A stretch of 64,000 nucleotides of DNA, from NCBI RefSeq assembly GCF_900185615.1, contig NZ_FYAK01000008.1, forward strand, positions 62,001-126,000, given 5' to 3'. The notes beneath the pieces were generated by a model. The model saw only the letters and a program-made list of their open reading frames with translations, searched no databases and had not been told where the DNA came from. The stretch is from Photobacterium malacitanum (GTDB lineage Bacteria > Pseudomonadota > Gammaproteobacteria > Enterobacterales > Vibrionaceae). Positions 31,044-39,644 of this stretch are shown piece by piece. The translations under genes were made by a program, and so were the position numbers. Every line of letters starts with the position of its first letter. Position 1 is the first letter of the stretch.

Positions 31044-31958
31044 CTACTTGTCTGCAATAATATTTGTTCCAGCGAGACCTTTGAGGATCTCTAAGCCGTC
31101 ATGCAGTGCACCGATACCGACCAATTTTCCACCTTGTTTAATAAATTCGCATGAGGCTTCGATCTTGGGACCCATAGAGCCAGCATCAAAACTGTATTGT
31201 GATAATGCGCGTGGTGTGGTGTTGGTAATGGCTTTTTGGGTTGCCTTACCCCAATCAAGATAAACAGCGTCTGCATCGGTTAAAATAAGCAGTGCATCAG
31301 CATTTAACTGCTTAGCGAGATAAGCGGCTGACATGTCTTTGTCGATTACCGCTTCAACACCGACCAGTTTGTTATTTTCGCGTTTAACCGGAATACCGCC
31401 GCCACCAGTACAAATGACTAAGTGATCGCGTTTAATTAAGGTTTCGATGGCATCGCATTCAACAATACCAATCGGTTGTGGGCTCGGCACCACGCGACGG
31501 AAATATTGGCCGTCAGCTTTTACAGTCCAGTGAAACTTCTCTGCTAACTCACGCGCTTCAGCCTCTTGATACACAGGGCCAATAGGCTTAGTTGGATCGG
31601 CAAAAGCAGGATCTTGTGGATCAACGAGCATTTGAGTGAGCATGCAAGATACATCTTGTTGTGGCAGTAAGTTTTTCAGTTCTTGCATTAAGATGTAACC
31701 GATCATACCTTGGGTTTCTGAGCCTAATACGTCTAATGGATAAGGCATGACTTTTTTATATTCCAACCCTTGCAGCGCCAGTAGCCCTACTTGTGGACCG
31801 TTGCCATGCACGAGAACCACATTATATTGCTGGGCAATTTCTGCGATGGTTTTAGCTGCTGTGGCAATGTTTTGACGTTGAATACTGGCCTCTAAAGGCT
31901 CACCGCGGCGTAATAAGGCGTTACCACCAAGGGCAACAACAACAGTTTGTTTGGTCAT
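31044..31958 (-). CDS. arcC: carbamate kinase
   Basis: This 304-residue amino-acid-kinase-family enzyme uses carbamoyl phosphate and ADP to make ATP, ammonia and carbon dioxide, the energy-yielding last step of arginine fermentation. The N-terminal VVALGGNALLRRGE and the GNGPQVG motif near 53-59 are diagnostic, and the GGGGIPV stretch near 195-201 is conserved. It lies 62 bases after arcA and is in the same operon. A GGAGATACAC ribosome site precedes the ATG. Confidence 0.95.
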   Translation of the reverse strand: MTKQTVVVALGGNALLRRGEPLEASIQRQNIATAAKTIAEIAQQYNVVLVHGNGPQVGLLALQGLEYKKVMPYPLDVLGSETQGMIGYILMQELKNLLPQQDVSCMLTQMLVDPQDPAFADPTKPIGPVYQEAEARELAEKFHWTVKADGQYFRRVVPSPQPIGIVECDAIETLIKRDHLVICTGGGGIPVKRENNKLVGVEAVIDKDMSAAYLAKQLNADALLILTDADAVYLDWGKATQKAITNTTPRALSQYSFDAGSMGPKIEASCEFIKQGGKLVGIGALHDGLEILKGLAGTNIIADK

Positions 31959-32020
31959 AGCTGTGTATCTCCACGTTTATTGGTGGCTGGTCGGTAGGCG
32001 CCCCAGCCTTTGTTATTGGG

Positions 32021-33241
32021 TTAAATACCATCACGCTCAATTGGGCAACTCATGCAGCGAGCACCACCACGGCCACGACCAAGTTCATCACCAGGAATTG
32101 GAAGTACTGTGATGCCAGCTTTATCGTACTTTTCATTGGTGTAAGTGTTGCGTTCATAACCAATAACGACACCAGGACTTACCGTTAATACGTTGTTAGC
32201 ATCGTTCCATTGCTCACGTTCAGCTTCAAAGTTATCGCCACCGGTGGTAATTAAATTAAGCTGATCAACGCCTAAAGCTTTTTCGATAGCATGGACAAAA
32301 TAGTTTTCTTGTTTGGCTTTAACACTGCCATAAGCATCACCAGTGAGACTCCAGCATTGAACGTCTTTACGGATCACTTCTGGATAAACAGAAAAGGTAT
32401 CTTCACGCATGTGGGTCATCACTGTATCGAGGTGCATGCATGAGCGGTGTTTTGGTAATTCCATCGCGATGACTTGCTTGGCTTGACCGTGTTTAAATAG
32501 GCTGGCAGCTAATGCTTCAACACCTTGTGGTGTAGTACGCTCTGACATACCGATTAATACGCTGCCTTTTCCTATAACTAAAACATCACCGCCTTCAATG
32601 GTAGATTTGTCATAAGCATTTTGATCATCGCCAAAATACTTAATGAAATCTTGGCCAGCAAAGGTTGGATGCCAGCGGTAAATAGCGCGTAAATGGTTAG
32701 TTTCACGCTGACGTGCTTCTTTAGCCATTGGGTTAATAGACACACCGCCATACACCCAGCATGAGGTATCACGAGTAAAAAGATGATTTGGTAATGGCTT
32801 GATAATAAAATCACAAGGCGAATGCATCTTTTGCATAATAGAAGAAGATTGCAGTGGTAATTCAGCGTAACTTAACCCACCTAATAAAATTGATGCTAGT
32901 TCAGCATGAGGTAAATCAGCTAAGAAGCAGCGAATATCATTAGCAAAGGTATCACCAAAACGGTAATTTGAGATTTGAGTTGATAACAGCCAATCTTTAG
33001 CTTCTGGAATAGCTAACGTTTCGCTTAACATGGTTTGCAATAATAAAACCTCAACACCTTGTTGGCGTAAAGTATTAGCAAAGACATCATGTTCTTTACC
33101 TGCTTTCTCAACAGATAAAACATCATCAAATAATAAATCTTGGCAATTAGAAGGTGTAAGATTATTTAAAGCACGCTCTGGACGATGAATGAGTACGCGG
33201 CGTAGTTGACCTATTTCAGAACCCACATAAAAGTTACTCAT
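32021..33241 (-). CDS. arcA: arginine deiminase
   Basis: This 406-residue cytosolic enzyme hydrolyses arginine to citrulline and ammonia, the first step of the deiminase pathway. The guanidino-modifying fold is shown by [14 protein letters not shown] at the start, EGGDVLVIG near 217-225, the MHLDT His region, and the catalytic Cys396 in GGARCMSCP near the C-terminus. It is first of the arcA-arcC-argF run. AGAGAGATAC gives the ribosome site. The long upstream region probably holds its promoter. Confidence 0.96.
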   Translation of the reverse strand: MSNFYVGSEIGQLRRVLIHRPERALNNLTPSNCQDLLFDDVLSVEKAGKEHDVFANTLRQQGVEVLLLQTMLSETLAIPEAKDWLLSTQISNYRFGDTFANDIRCFLADLPHAELASILLGGLSYAELPLQSSSIMQKMHSPCDFIIKPLPNHLFTRDTSCWVYGGVSINPMAKEARQRETNHLRAIYRWHPTFAGQDFIKYFGDDQNAYDKSTIEGGDVLVIGKGSVLIGMSERTTPQGVEALAASLFKHGQAKQVIAMELPKHRSCMHLDTVMTHMREDTFSVYPEVIRKDVQCWSLTGDAYGSVKAKQENYFVHAIEKALGVDQLNLITTGGDNFEAEREQWNDANNVLTVSPGVVIGYERNTYTNEKYDKAGITVLPIPGDELGRGRGGARCMSCPIERDGI

Positions 33242-33546
33242 GATAGTATCTCTCTATATATGCCTGTCAGTGATTGGCTATGTTTAAAGTTACGAAGCGT
33301 TAAATAAGTATTACGTGTTGTTGATGTTATTGATTCTACGTGGTTGGTTTTATTTATATAAGACCGTTATCACACTTTAATTATTAATTACTTAGCTGGT
33401 TTGAGATGGTTATTTACCAAAAAAGAGTATAAGTAAATAAAGATGGTTACCGATTTATTATGTGTTTATGCTGTTTTTTTAAAGGTAAGTTTGTTTTCAA
33501 GTTGTTGTTTTTGTTGTTCATTTTATTTTAATATAAAATGTTATGC

Positions 33547-33567
33547 ACTTAATTTGATAAATTAAGT
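33547..33567. promoter_or_regulatory. perfect palindrome upstream of arcA
   Basis: ACTTAATTT and AAATTAAGT flank GAT, giving two perfect 9-base arms. It lies about 306 bases upstream of arcA. It could be a protein-binding site, but AT-rich palindromes also arise by chance. Confidence 0.35.
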
Positions 33568-33727
33568 ATTAATAGCTGAGAATATTATTCAATGAATATG
33601 CGTAGATATATTAAATAACCCCTACTTTTATATTTTAAATAATGCTTCTATGTGTTTTTTGTGATGAGGATTTATTATTTTATTTAATGATGTGGTGTTA
33701 TTTTTTTATTTTAAATATGTTGTCTGA

Positions 33728-33804
33728 GAGAAATAGAGAAATAGAGAAATAGAGAAATAGAGAAATAGAGAAATAGAGAAATAGAGAAATAGAGAAATAG
33801 AGAA
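33728..33804. repeat. octamer tandem repeat (GAGAAATA)n
   Basis: Nine perfect copies of GAGAAATA occupy 33728-33799, followed by a partial copy to 33804. It is noncoding, about 490 bases upstream of arcA. Perfect repetition suggests recent expansion by replication slippage. Confidence 0.95.
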
Positions 33805-33897
33805 GAGAATATATTGGCTGTAAGGCTAACGGTGTAAATAATTAACTATTGCTGTAAGTGAAGCGTAATAACAAGCTGATTATAGTTATCAGCATAA

Positions 33898-33927
33898 TAA
33901 AAAACCGCCCGTAGGCGGTTTTTTATT
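33898..33927 (-). terminator. terminator of the YfcC-type carrier gene
   Basis: AAAACCGCC pairs with GGCGGTTTT around the loop CGTA. It has A's and T's on both sides and lies just past the stop of the leftward gene. Confidence 0.88.
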
Positions 33928-33959
33928 AATGAGGAAATTTTACAGGGTAAATGAGTAAG

Positions 33960-35408
33960 CTAGACTAATATTACGCCAATACTTAAAACTATCATCGTAA
34001 ATACAATAATAATACCCAGTAATGGTGCGACCCATTTTAACCATCTTACATACGGAACACGGGCAATAGCCAGTCCTCCCATAACCACAGCTGAGGTCGG
34101 TGTAACTAGATTAACCACGCCTGATGCTGATTGATAAGCGGTGACAACCAGATCGCGGCCTACACCTGAAAAATCAGCTAATGGTGCCATGATTGGCATG
34201 GTTAATACTGCTAAACCTGAGGTCGATGGCACTAAAAATGACAGTAATATCTCTAAAATATACATCACATTAATAAACACCACCGCAGATAACCCAGTAA
34301 CGATATGTTCGGCTGAGTTTAAAATGGTGTCAGTGATCATACCGCGATCCATGATCACCACAATGCCGCGAGCGATACCGATAATCAATGCCACGCCAAG
34401 TAGATCGCGCGCACCATCAATAAAGCTAGTAGAAAAATCCTCCTCGCTCATGCGTGATACCAAGCCAATCAAAATAGAGGCGCCGAGGAACATTGCTGAT
34501 ATTTGTGGCATCCACCAACCCGCGATGGCAACGCCATAAATCATCACCGCAAAAGAGAGACCAAAAATAGCCAAAATAACTTTACGGGTAGTAGTGAACT
34601 CAAGCATTTGATCTGATTGATTACTTAAGAAGTGGGCTTTATTTTGTTCATATTGGTCATACACAATTGATTTAGTTTGATCTTCTCGCACCATTTTTGC
34701 GTAGCGCATAACATAACCGACACAGATTAACCAACCGATAGTGAGGATAATAACCCGTAACATAATGCCATCAGTAAAAGGGATCCCAGCAGCATTAGAC
34801 GCAATAACAGTAGCAAAAGGATTGATGGTTGAGCCGAGGGTGCCGATGCCTGCTCCCAATAATACTGTCGCAGCAGCAACCAAAGGATCAAACCGTGCAG
34901 CCATCATCACAGGAACTAGCAGGGTATAAAAAGGTAATGACTCCTCAGCCATGCCATAAATAGTACCGCCAGCGGCAAACAGCCCCATTAAAATTGGGAT
35001 CATTAATTCTTCTTTACCATGTAAGCGGGCAGTGACACGCTCTATACCTGCATCAATTGCCCCGGTTTTAGTTACTAGTCCTAAAAAGCCACCAATAATT
35101 AAAATAAACAATGACACATCAATCGCTGCGGCCTCATAAGATTGATGGTTATAGAATCCATCAATAGGGGCCAGTAGTACATCTATAACGCCCTGAGGGT
35201 TACTTTCTACCGCTTTATAAGTACCTGTAATTGGCACTTCTTTACCCAATTCTGCATTCATTTGACGATCATATTGCCCAGCAGGTACCACCCATGTCAG
35301 GGCGGCAACAAACGCAATTAGAGTAAATAAAATGGTGTAAGCCGATGGGAATTTTAATTGAGCAAAAAAGCTTTTCTTTTGTGGTTTAATTTCGGTGTGT
35401 GTCGTCAT
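33960..35408 (-). CDS. YfcC-family (DcuC-like) amino-acid carrier, possible ArcD equivalent
   Basis: This 482-residue membrane protein has about 12 segments and belongs to the YfcC/C4-dicarboxylate anaerobic carrier superfamily, with signatures IGGFLGLVTKTGAID near 105-120 and LGSTINPFATVIASNAA near 190-206. Position directly upstream of arcA suggests arginine-ornithine exchange, but this is inference from context, since the superfamily also carries other substrates. An ATG at 35426 would precede the ribosome site. AGGAGATAACC favours the ATG at 35408. A perfect palindrome overlaps the promoter-proximal leader. Confidence 0.82.
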   Translation of the reverse strand: MTTHTEIKPQKKSFFAQLKFPSAYTILFTLIAFVAALTWVVPAGQYDRQMNAELGKEVPITGTYKAVESNPQGVIDVLLAPIDGFYNHQSYEAAAIDVSLFILIIGGFLGLVTKTGAIDAGIERVTARLHGKEELMIPILMGLFAAGGTIYGMAEESLPFYTLLVPVMMAARFDPLVAAATVLLGAGIGTLGSTINPFATVIASNAAGIPFTDGIMLRVIILTIGWLICVGYVMRYAKMVREDQTKSIVYDQYEQNKAHFLSNQSDQMLEFTTTRKVILAIFGLSFAVMIYGVAIAGWWMPQISAMFLGASILIGLVSRMSEEDFSTSFIDGARDLLGVALIIGIARGIVVIMDRGMITDTILNSAEHIVTGLSAVVFINVMYILEILLSFLVPSTSGLAVLTMPIMAPLADFSGVGRDLVVTAYQSASGVVNLVTPTSAVVMGGLAIARVPYVRWLKWVAPLLGIIIVFTMIVLSIGVILV

Positions 35409-35426
35409 GGTTATCTCCTGCACCAT

Positions 35427-35442
35427 TGGTTAGTGATAACCA
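35427..35442. promoter_or_regulatory. palindrome upstream of the YfcC-type gene
   Basis: TGGTTA-GTGA-TAACCA is a perfect 6-4-6 palindrome 19 bases before the chosen start codon, directly next to the ribosome site. It could be an operator or a small leader hairpin. Confidence 0.4.
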
Positions 35443-35834
35443 TAAGGTGTGTTTGTCTGCATGAGTGGTAATAATCACTTATGAATAAATAAGGGAACAA
35501 ACAATAAACGTAACTTATTAAACGGGTGTTGCTGAGTGTGTAAGTCGCTAATAAAAAGCCTCATTTTTGTGGTGGCGTTATGATTCTAAAGCGGAATATA
35601 GTTACTAACTCAACCATTGTTCACAGTTTTTTTGTATCAAAATTAGTGCATCACAGTATGAATTTTAGGTGAGGGATATTCGCGTAAAAAAAATGGGTGG
35701 CTATGCGAATGATGATTATACGACAGGAGGATAAGAGCTTATGTTGCCGCTATTGTAGAGTTATCAATAAAATCCACATGGAATATTATGCATACCAATG
35801 ACTATTTGGAGGCTTAACCTTAATTGATTAATGG
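35443..35834. other. intergenic stretch between the YfcC-type gene and rraB
   Basis: No gene or repeat is visible. The promoter of the leftward carrier gene should lie here. I see no clear operator other than the palindrome at its left edge and the FNR-type box at its right edge. Confidence 0.5.
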
Positions 35835-35848
35835 TTGATTAAGATCAA
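35835..35848 (+). promoter_or_regulatory. FNR-type box upstream of rraB
   Basis: TTGATTAAGATCAA matches the FNR consensus TTGATnnnnATCAA at all ten defined bases. It is centred about 97 bases before the rraB ATG. A -10-like CATATG at 35871-35876 would place the site near -41.5, the usual class II activation position. Confidence 0.55.
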
Positions 35849-35938
35849 TTTAGGTCTGGTATATACGTAACATATGGTAATTGAGTGCAAACCATGCGAT
35901 ATTTGCCAGCAAATTTATTCCATAGGTGGAGTGATACC

Positions 35939-36337
35939 ATGTCTTACGCAGAATTGATTGCAGAGCAAAAAGAAGAAACGCGCGAAATTATTGCCGCATT
36001 ACTTGAAGATGGCAGTGAGCCTGATGCGCTTTACACTATTGAGCACCATTTCTCTGCAGACACCTTTGAAGAGCTAGAAGCGGCTGCAGTTGAAGCATTT
36101 AAACTTGGTTTTAATGTTTTAGAAGCAGAAGAGCTGGAGCTTGATCCTGAAGATGGCGGCGGCAAAGTTGTATGTTTTGATGCCGTAATGGAATCCGCTC
36201 TAAACGCAGAGTTAATTGATGAGCAAGCAGAAAAGCTAATTAAATTGGCTGAAAAGCACAACATCGATTACGACGGTTGGGGTACTTACTTCGAATCTGA
36301 CGAAGATGATGAAGAAGAGAATGAAGACGAAGAATAA
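35939..36337 (+). CDS. rraB: ribonuclease E activity regulator RraB
   Basis: This 132-residue acidic cytosolic protein binds the C-terminal half of RNase E and alters mRNA decay. [38 protein letters not shown] and the acidic tail (many D and E in the last 20 residues) are typical. An in-frame start at 35885 lacks a ribosome site. GGTGGAG precedes the ATG at 35939. The FNR-type box upstream suggests oxygen control, which is inference. A terminator follows. Confidence 0.92.
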   Translation: MSYAELIAEQKEETREIIAALLEDGSEPDALYTIEHHFSADTFEELEAAAVEAFKLGFNVLEAEELELDPEDGGGKVVCFDAVMESALNAELIDEQAEKLIKLAEKHNIDYDGWGTYFESDEDDEEENEDEE

Positions 36338-36362
36338 ATCGTCATAATATCACTCTGTTCTT

Positions 36363-36389
36363 AAAAGCCGGCATTTTGCTGGCTTTTTC
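36363..36389 (+). terminator. terminator after rraB
   Basis: AAAAGCCGGC pairs with GCTGGCTTTT (one G-U) around ATTTT, followed by T's. Confidence 0.85.
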
Positions 36390-36402
36390 TACTTTTTGGC
36401 GG

Positions 36403-36423
36403 TGATATCAAGTTTTGATATCA
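36403..36423. promoter_or_regulatory. perfect palindrome upstream of the beta-mannosidase gene
   Basis: TGATATCAA-GTT-TTGATATCA is a 9-3-9 perfect inverted repeat about 115 bases before the beta-mannosidase start. It is a candidate operator for an unlinked sugar-responsive repressor. Confidence 0.4.
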
Positions 36424-36538
36424 ATAACATGATAGAAATTTACTCGTGATCACTGTCTGTAATCACAACGCGTGTAAATCTTTCCAATTATCCTCATACA
36501 TTTAAATCATACTGAATAATTCAGTATTGGAGTGATTG

Positions 36539-38974
36539 ATGACAATCTCACTTAATGGCCAGTGGTTGCTTGCGTGTGTCCAACGTTCAGCAATTCAAGA
36601 CCTTCATATTAATTTGCCGGGTGATGTTCACTCTGCATTATATGCAGCTGGAGAGATCCCTGATCCTTATTGGGCAACCAATGAAAAAAAAGTTCAGTGG
36701 GTTGGTGAGTGCGACTGGATTGTCAGCCGCCACTTTGAATTAACAGCCGAACAGCTAACCTGCAACGCCATGGATTTGGTGTTGGAACAGCTTGATACCG
36801 TTGCTGAAATACGTATTAATGGCCACACTGTTGCCGATTTTAATAATATGTTCATGCGCCATAAAGTGGATGTATTAAGTTGTCTGCAAGTTGGGACCAA
36901 CCGGATTGAAATAGTATTACATCGTGCTGATTTAGCGGCTAAAAATCGAGCTGATAAATTACCATTTCCGTTACCTTGGGCCGAGGGCAATAACCAAATT
37001 CCATTTATGAATACGCTGCGTAAACCGCAATTTCATAGTGGTTGGGATTGGAGTATTTGCCTGTCGGTATTGGGGGTTTATGGTGATATTGTGCTGCAGC
37101 CGATTGAGCATGTTCGTATTAGTCATTTAGCCACCAAACAGAAATGGCACCAGCAAGAGTGTGAATTAGCGGTTACATTGCATTATGAGGTTGTGTCTGA
37201 AAAAGGGCTGGCTAATGCTGATGTTACTTTTGATGGCCAAACATTCCACCTGACGCTTGATCGCGAATCGACTAAAGCTTGTGTTATTTTTCGTATTGAT
37301 AACCCTCGTCATTGGTGGCCTGCGGGTTACGGTAAACAGCAATTATATAAGTTAGCTTTAGAAGCTGATGGCGTTGCCATTACCAAGCAAATTGGCTTAC
37401 GTAAATTAGAACTTATCACCGAAGATGATGAGCATGGCCAAAGCATGGTGGTGATGGTCAATGATGTGCCTATTTCTGCTCGTGGTGCTAATTGGATTCC
37501 ACTCGATGCCATGCCTGCGCGTATGACAGAACAGCGTTATCGTCGTTTACTTACCGATGCTGCGGCTGCCAATATGAACATGTTACGCGTGTGGGGCGGT
37601 GGCATGTATGAAAAAGATATCTTTTATAACCTGTGTGATGAATTAGGGTTACTTGTTTGGCAAGATCTGATGTTTGCCAATGCATTGTATCCATCAACGC
37701 CAGATTTTATTGCTGAAGTTGAGCAAGAGGTTGAGTTTCAGGTTCGGCGTCTAAAAGATCACCCAAGTTTAGTGTTGTGGTGTGGGGATAATGAAGTGTT
37801 GGGTGCGATTGATCGTGATCCAGCATCGCGTCAGCACCGAGAAAAGCACTTGATTAACTATGATCGTCTTAACCGTACTCTTGCTGAAGTGGTTGAGCGT
37901 GAAGATCCTTCTCGACGTTTTTGGGCGAGCTCACCGTGCAATGGCGAATTAGATATTATCGACACTTGGCACCATGATCCGCAACGAGGCGATATGCATT
38001 GTTGGGATGTGTGGGACAGTGGTAAAGAATTTGATGCTTATTTGCAAGTGACGCCACGTTTTTGTTCTGAATTTGGTTTTCAATCTTGGCCATCATTACC
38101 AACCATTAAAAGTTGTTTGCCGGAACAAGATTGGAATATTAGCTCACCAAGCTTTGAAAACCATCAGAAAAATAGCAATGGTAACTCGATCATTACCGAG
38201 ATGTTTACTCGCTATTTCCGGTTTCCAAATGGGTTTGTCAATATGTTGTATTTATCGCAAGTGCAACAAGCATTAGCGGTCAAAACAGCCGCTGAATATT
38301 GGCGTACACAAAAACCGCTTAATCGTGGCATGCTATTTTGGCAGTTAAATGATTGTTGGCCCGTGAGTTCGTGGTCATCAATAGAGTACAGTGGTCGTTG
38401 GAAGCAATTGCATTACCATGCACGTCGCTTTTTTGCTCCACAAATGGCGACGTTTACTCGTGATCAACACGGGTTGAAGTTACATTTAGTCAATGATGGC
38501 CGTAAAAACACCGAGCTAAAAGGCGAAGTGGTGTGGCAAAGTTGGGAAGGGGAAATCCTTTATCGTGAACCGATTAATCAATATGTAGAAGCAGACTCAA
38601 CCAAAGTGGTATGGGAGTGGCTCAATGAAGATTTAGACGGCCATGAACAAGATGGTTTTTTCCATGTTCATTTGCATAGTGGTCAGCAATTGATTGAGAA
38701 CACTTGGTTCCCAGCACGCCCTAAGTACTGTGAGTTAGCGTGCCCTGATTTACGCTTTGAAGTCGCTGAACACAATAATGACATTGTGGTGATGCTAAGT
38801 AGCAGTAAGCCTGCTTTCTTTGTGCATTTAGAGTTTGAGGGCGAGGGAAGATTTGAAGATTCAAGTTTTACCCTAGTACCTGAGCACCAACGCCAAGTTA
38901 AATATATTGGCTCGGCTAGCTATGATGAAGTGGTACAGGGCCTGCGGGTTTATCACTTAAAGCAAAGCTACTAA
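36539..38974 (+). CDS. mndA: beta-mannosidase, glycoside hydrolase family 2
   Basis: This 811-residue enzyme releases mannose from the ends of beta-mannosides. It has the GH2 order: sugar-binding jelly roll (about 1-185), immunoglobulin-like domain, then TIM barrel. The acid/base is Glu419 in WCGDNEV and the nucleophile Glu511 in FCSEFGFQ. No signal peptide is visible, so it probably acts in the cytosol on imported oligosaccharides. Adjacent TTG and ATG codons occur; the ATG with GGAG upstream is chosen. No transporter or mannanase lies beside it, which is unusual. Confidence 0.9.
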   Translation: MTISLNGQWLLACVQRSAIQDLHINLPGDVHSALYAAGEIPDPYWATNEKKVQWVGECDWIVSRHFELTAEQLTCNAMDLVLEQLDTVAEIRINGHTVADFNNMFMRHKVDVLSCLQVGTNRIEIVLHRADLAAKNRADKLPFPLPWAEGNNQIPFMNTLRKPQFHSGWDWSICLSVLGVYGDIVLQPIEHVRISHLATKQKWHQQECELAVTLHYEVVSEKGLANADVTFDGQTFHLTLDRESTKACVIFRIDNPRHWWPAGYGKQQLYKLALEADGVAITKQIGLRKLELITEDDEHGQSMVVMVNDVPISARGANWIPLDAMPARMTEQRYRRLLTDAAAANMNMLRVWGGGMYEKDIFYNLCDELGLLVWQDLMFANALYPSTPDFIAEVEQEVEFQVRRLKDHPSLVLWCGDNEVLGAIDRDPASRQHREKHLINYDRLNRTLAEVVEREDPSRRFWASSPCNGELDIIDTWHHDPQRGDMHCWDVWDSGKEFDAYLQVTPRFCSEFGFQSWPSLPTIKSCLPEQDWNISSPSFENHQKNSNGNSIITEMFTRYFRFPNGFVNMLYLSQVQQALAVKTAAEYWRTQKPLNRGMLFWQLNDCWPVSSWSSIEYSGRWKQLHYHARRFFAPQMATFTRDQHGLKLHLVNDGRKNTELKGEVVWQSWEGEILYREPINQYVEADSTKVVWEWLNEDLDGHEQDGFFHVHLHSGQQLIENTWFPARPKYCELACPDLRFEVAEHNNDIVVMLSSSKPAFFVHLEFEGEGRFEDSSFTLVPEHQRQVKYIGSASYDEVVQGLRVYHLKQSY

Positions 38975-38992
38975 TACATTATATTGCTAAAT

Positions 38993-39025
38993 AAGCCTGC
39001 TGAGAGAGTCTCTGAGCAGGCTTTT
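38993..39025 (+). terminator. terminator after the beta-mannosidase gene
   Basis: AAGCCTGCT pairs with AGCAGGCTT around an inner GAGA/TCTC stem, followed by TTTT. It may also serve the convergent DUF2061 gene. Confidence 0.8.
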
Positions 39026-39030
39026 ACGTT

Positions 39031-39444
39031 TTAATGATGTAAACACACCATCATTGACATGAGCTGCTGAGAAGAATGTTGATGGCGTTGTTTTTTTTGC
39101 CATACTCGCTCATGAAAGTAGTAAGCTAGCGTATTGATTGTTGGCTCGATCATCGCCATTGCCCCCCCAATCACTAAATCCCCCGTTAATAAATACACCA
39201 CACTAAATGCGACACTAAAATGCAGTACCGCAAAGCTGATTGTTTTTCGGCTTGGCGAGCTATATTGGGTCTGAACAAGCTTTTTGGTTTGCCATACTTT
39301 TTCATGGAAATAAAAAGCAACGGTATTAACCATAGGTTCGATTAAAGCAATCAGGCCGCCAATTAAAAGATTGCCCGTTAATAAGAATGCCAAGCTAAAA
39401 GCAACGCTAAAATGGATGATGGCAAAACTGAGGGTTTTCTTCAT
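39031..39444 (-). CDS. membrane protein with two DUF2061 repeats
   Basis: This 137-residue protein contains two near-identical copies of the DUF2061 domain at residues 2-55 and 66-119. Each has the order HFSVAFS, LLTG, IGG, IEP, NT and YFHE(K/R)VWQ. Each copy has two short hydrophobic segments, so the whole probably spans the membrane four times. DUF2061 proteins usually have one copy and have no known function. The C-terminal tail is His-, Gln- and Met-rich. GGGTAATC is a weak ribosome site. Confidence 0.85.
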   Translation of the reverse strand: MKKTLSFAIIHFSVAFSLAFLLTGNLLIGGLIALIEPMVNTVAFYFHEKVWQTKKLVQTQYSSPSRKTISFAVLHFSVAFSVVYLLTGDLVIGGAMAMIEPTINTLAYYFHERVWQKKQRHQHSSQQLMSMMVCLHH

Positions 39445-39593
39445 AAGGGTAATCTCATTAATTTGATGTAATGAGTATTACAAAAATAGATTGATAGGTA
39501 AATTTGGTACTTTATATTCCACCAATAGGTAGAAGCTATTATTTGTAGGTATGTTTAGATGAGGAGATTAAAAGTGGTAATGCAAAGAGCAAT

Positions 39594-39623
39594 AAAAAAC
39601 CGACGCCAAAGCGTCGGTTTTTA
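39594..39623 (-). terminator. terminator after valS
   Basis: AAAACCGACGC pairs with GCGTCGGTTTT around CAAA, with A's and T's on either side. It lies just past the valS stop. Confidence 0.88.
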
Positions 39624-39644
39624 TTGTTAGATCGTAGTTAATAC

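Larger units (their letters stand above)
33242..33959. other. 718-base region between arcA and the YfcC-type carrier
   Basis: No gene is visible. The region is very AT-rich. It holds the presumed arcA promoter, a perfect 9-3-9 palindrome at 33547-33567, a second short palindrome TATTCA-A-TGAATA at 33586-33598, an octamer tandem repeat at 33728-33804, and a terminator at 33898-33927. Confidence 0.7.

Noticed and set aside
33320-33335. FNR box upstream of arcA
   Set aside because: TTGATGTTATTGAT has the first half-site but a direct repeat, not the inverted ATCAA.
33586-33598. ARG box upstream of arcA
   Set aside because: The half-sites are in the order ATTCA then TGAAT, opposite to the ArgR consensus.
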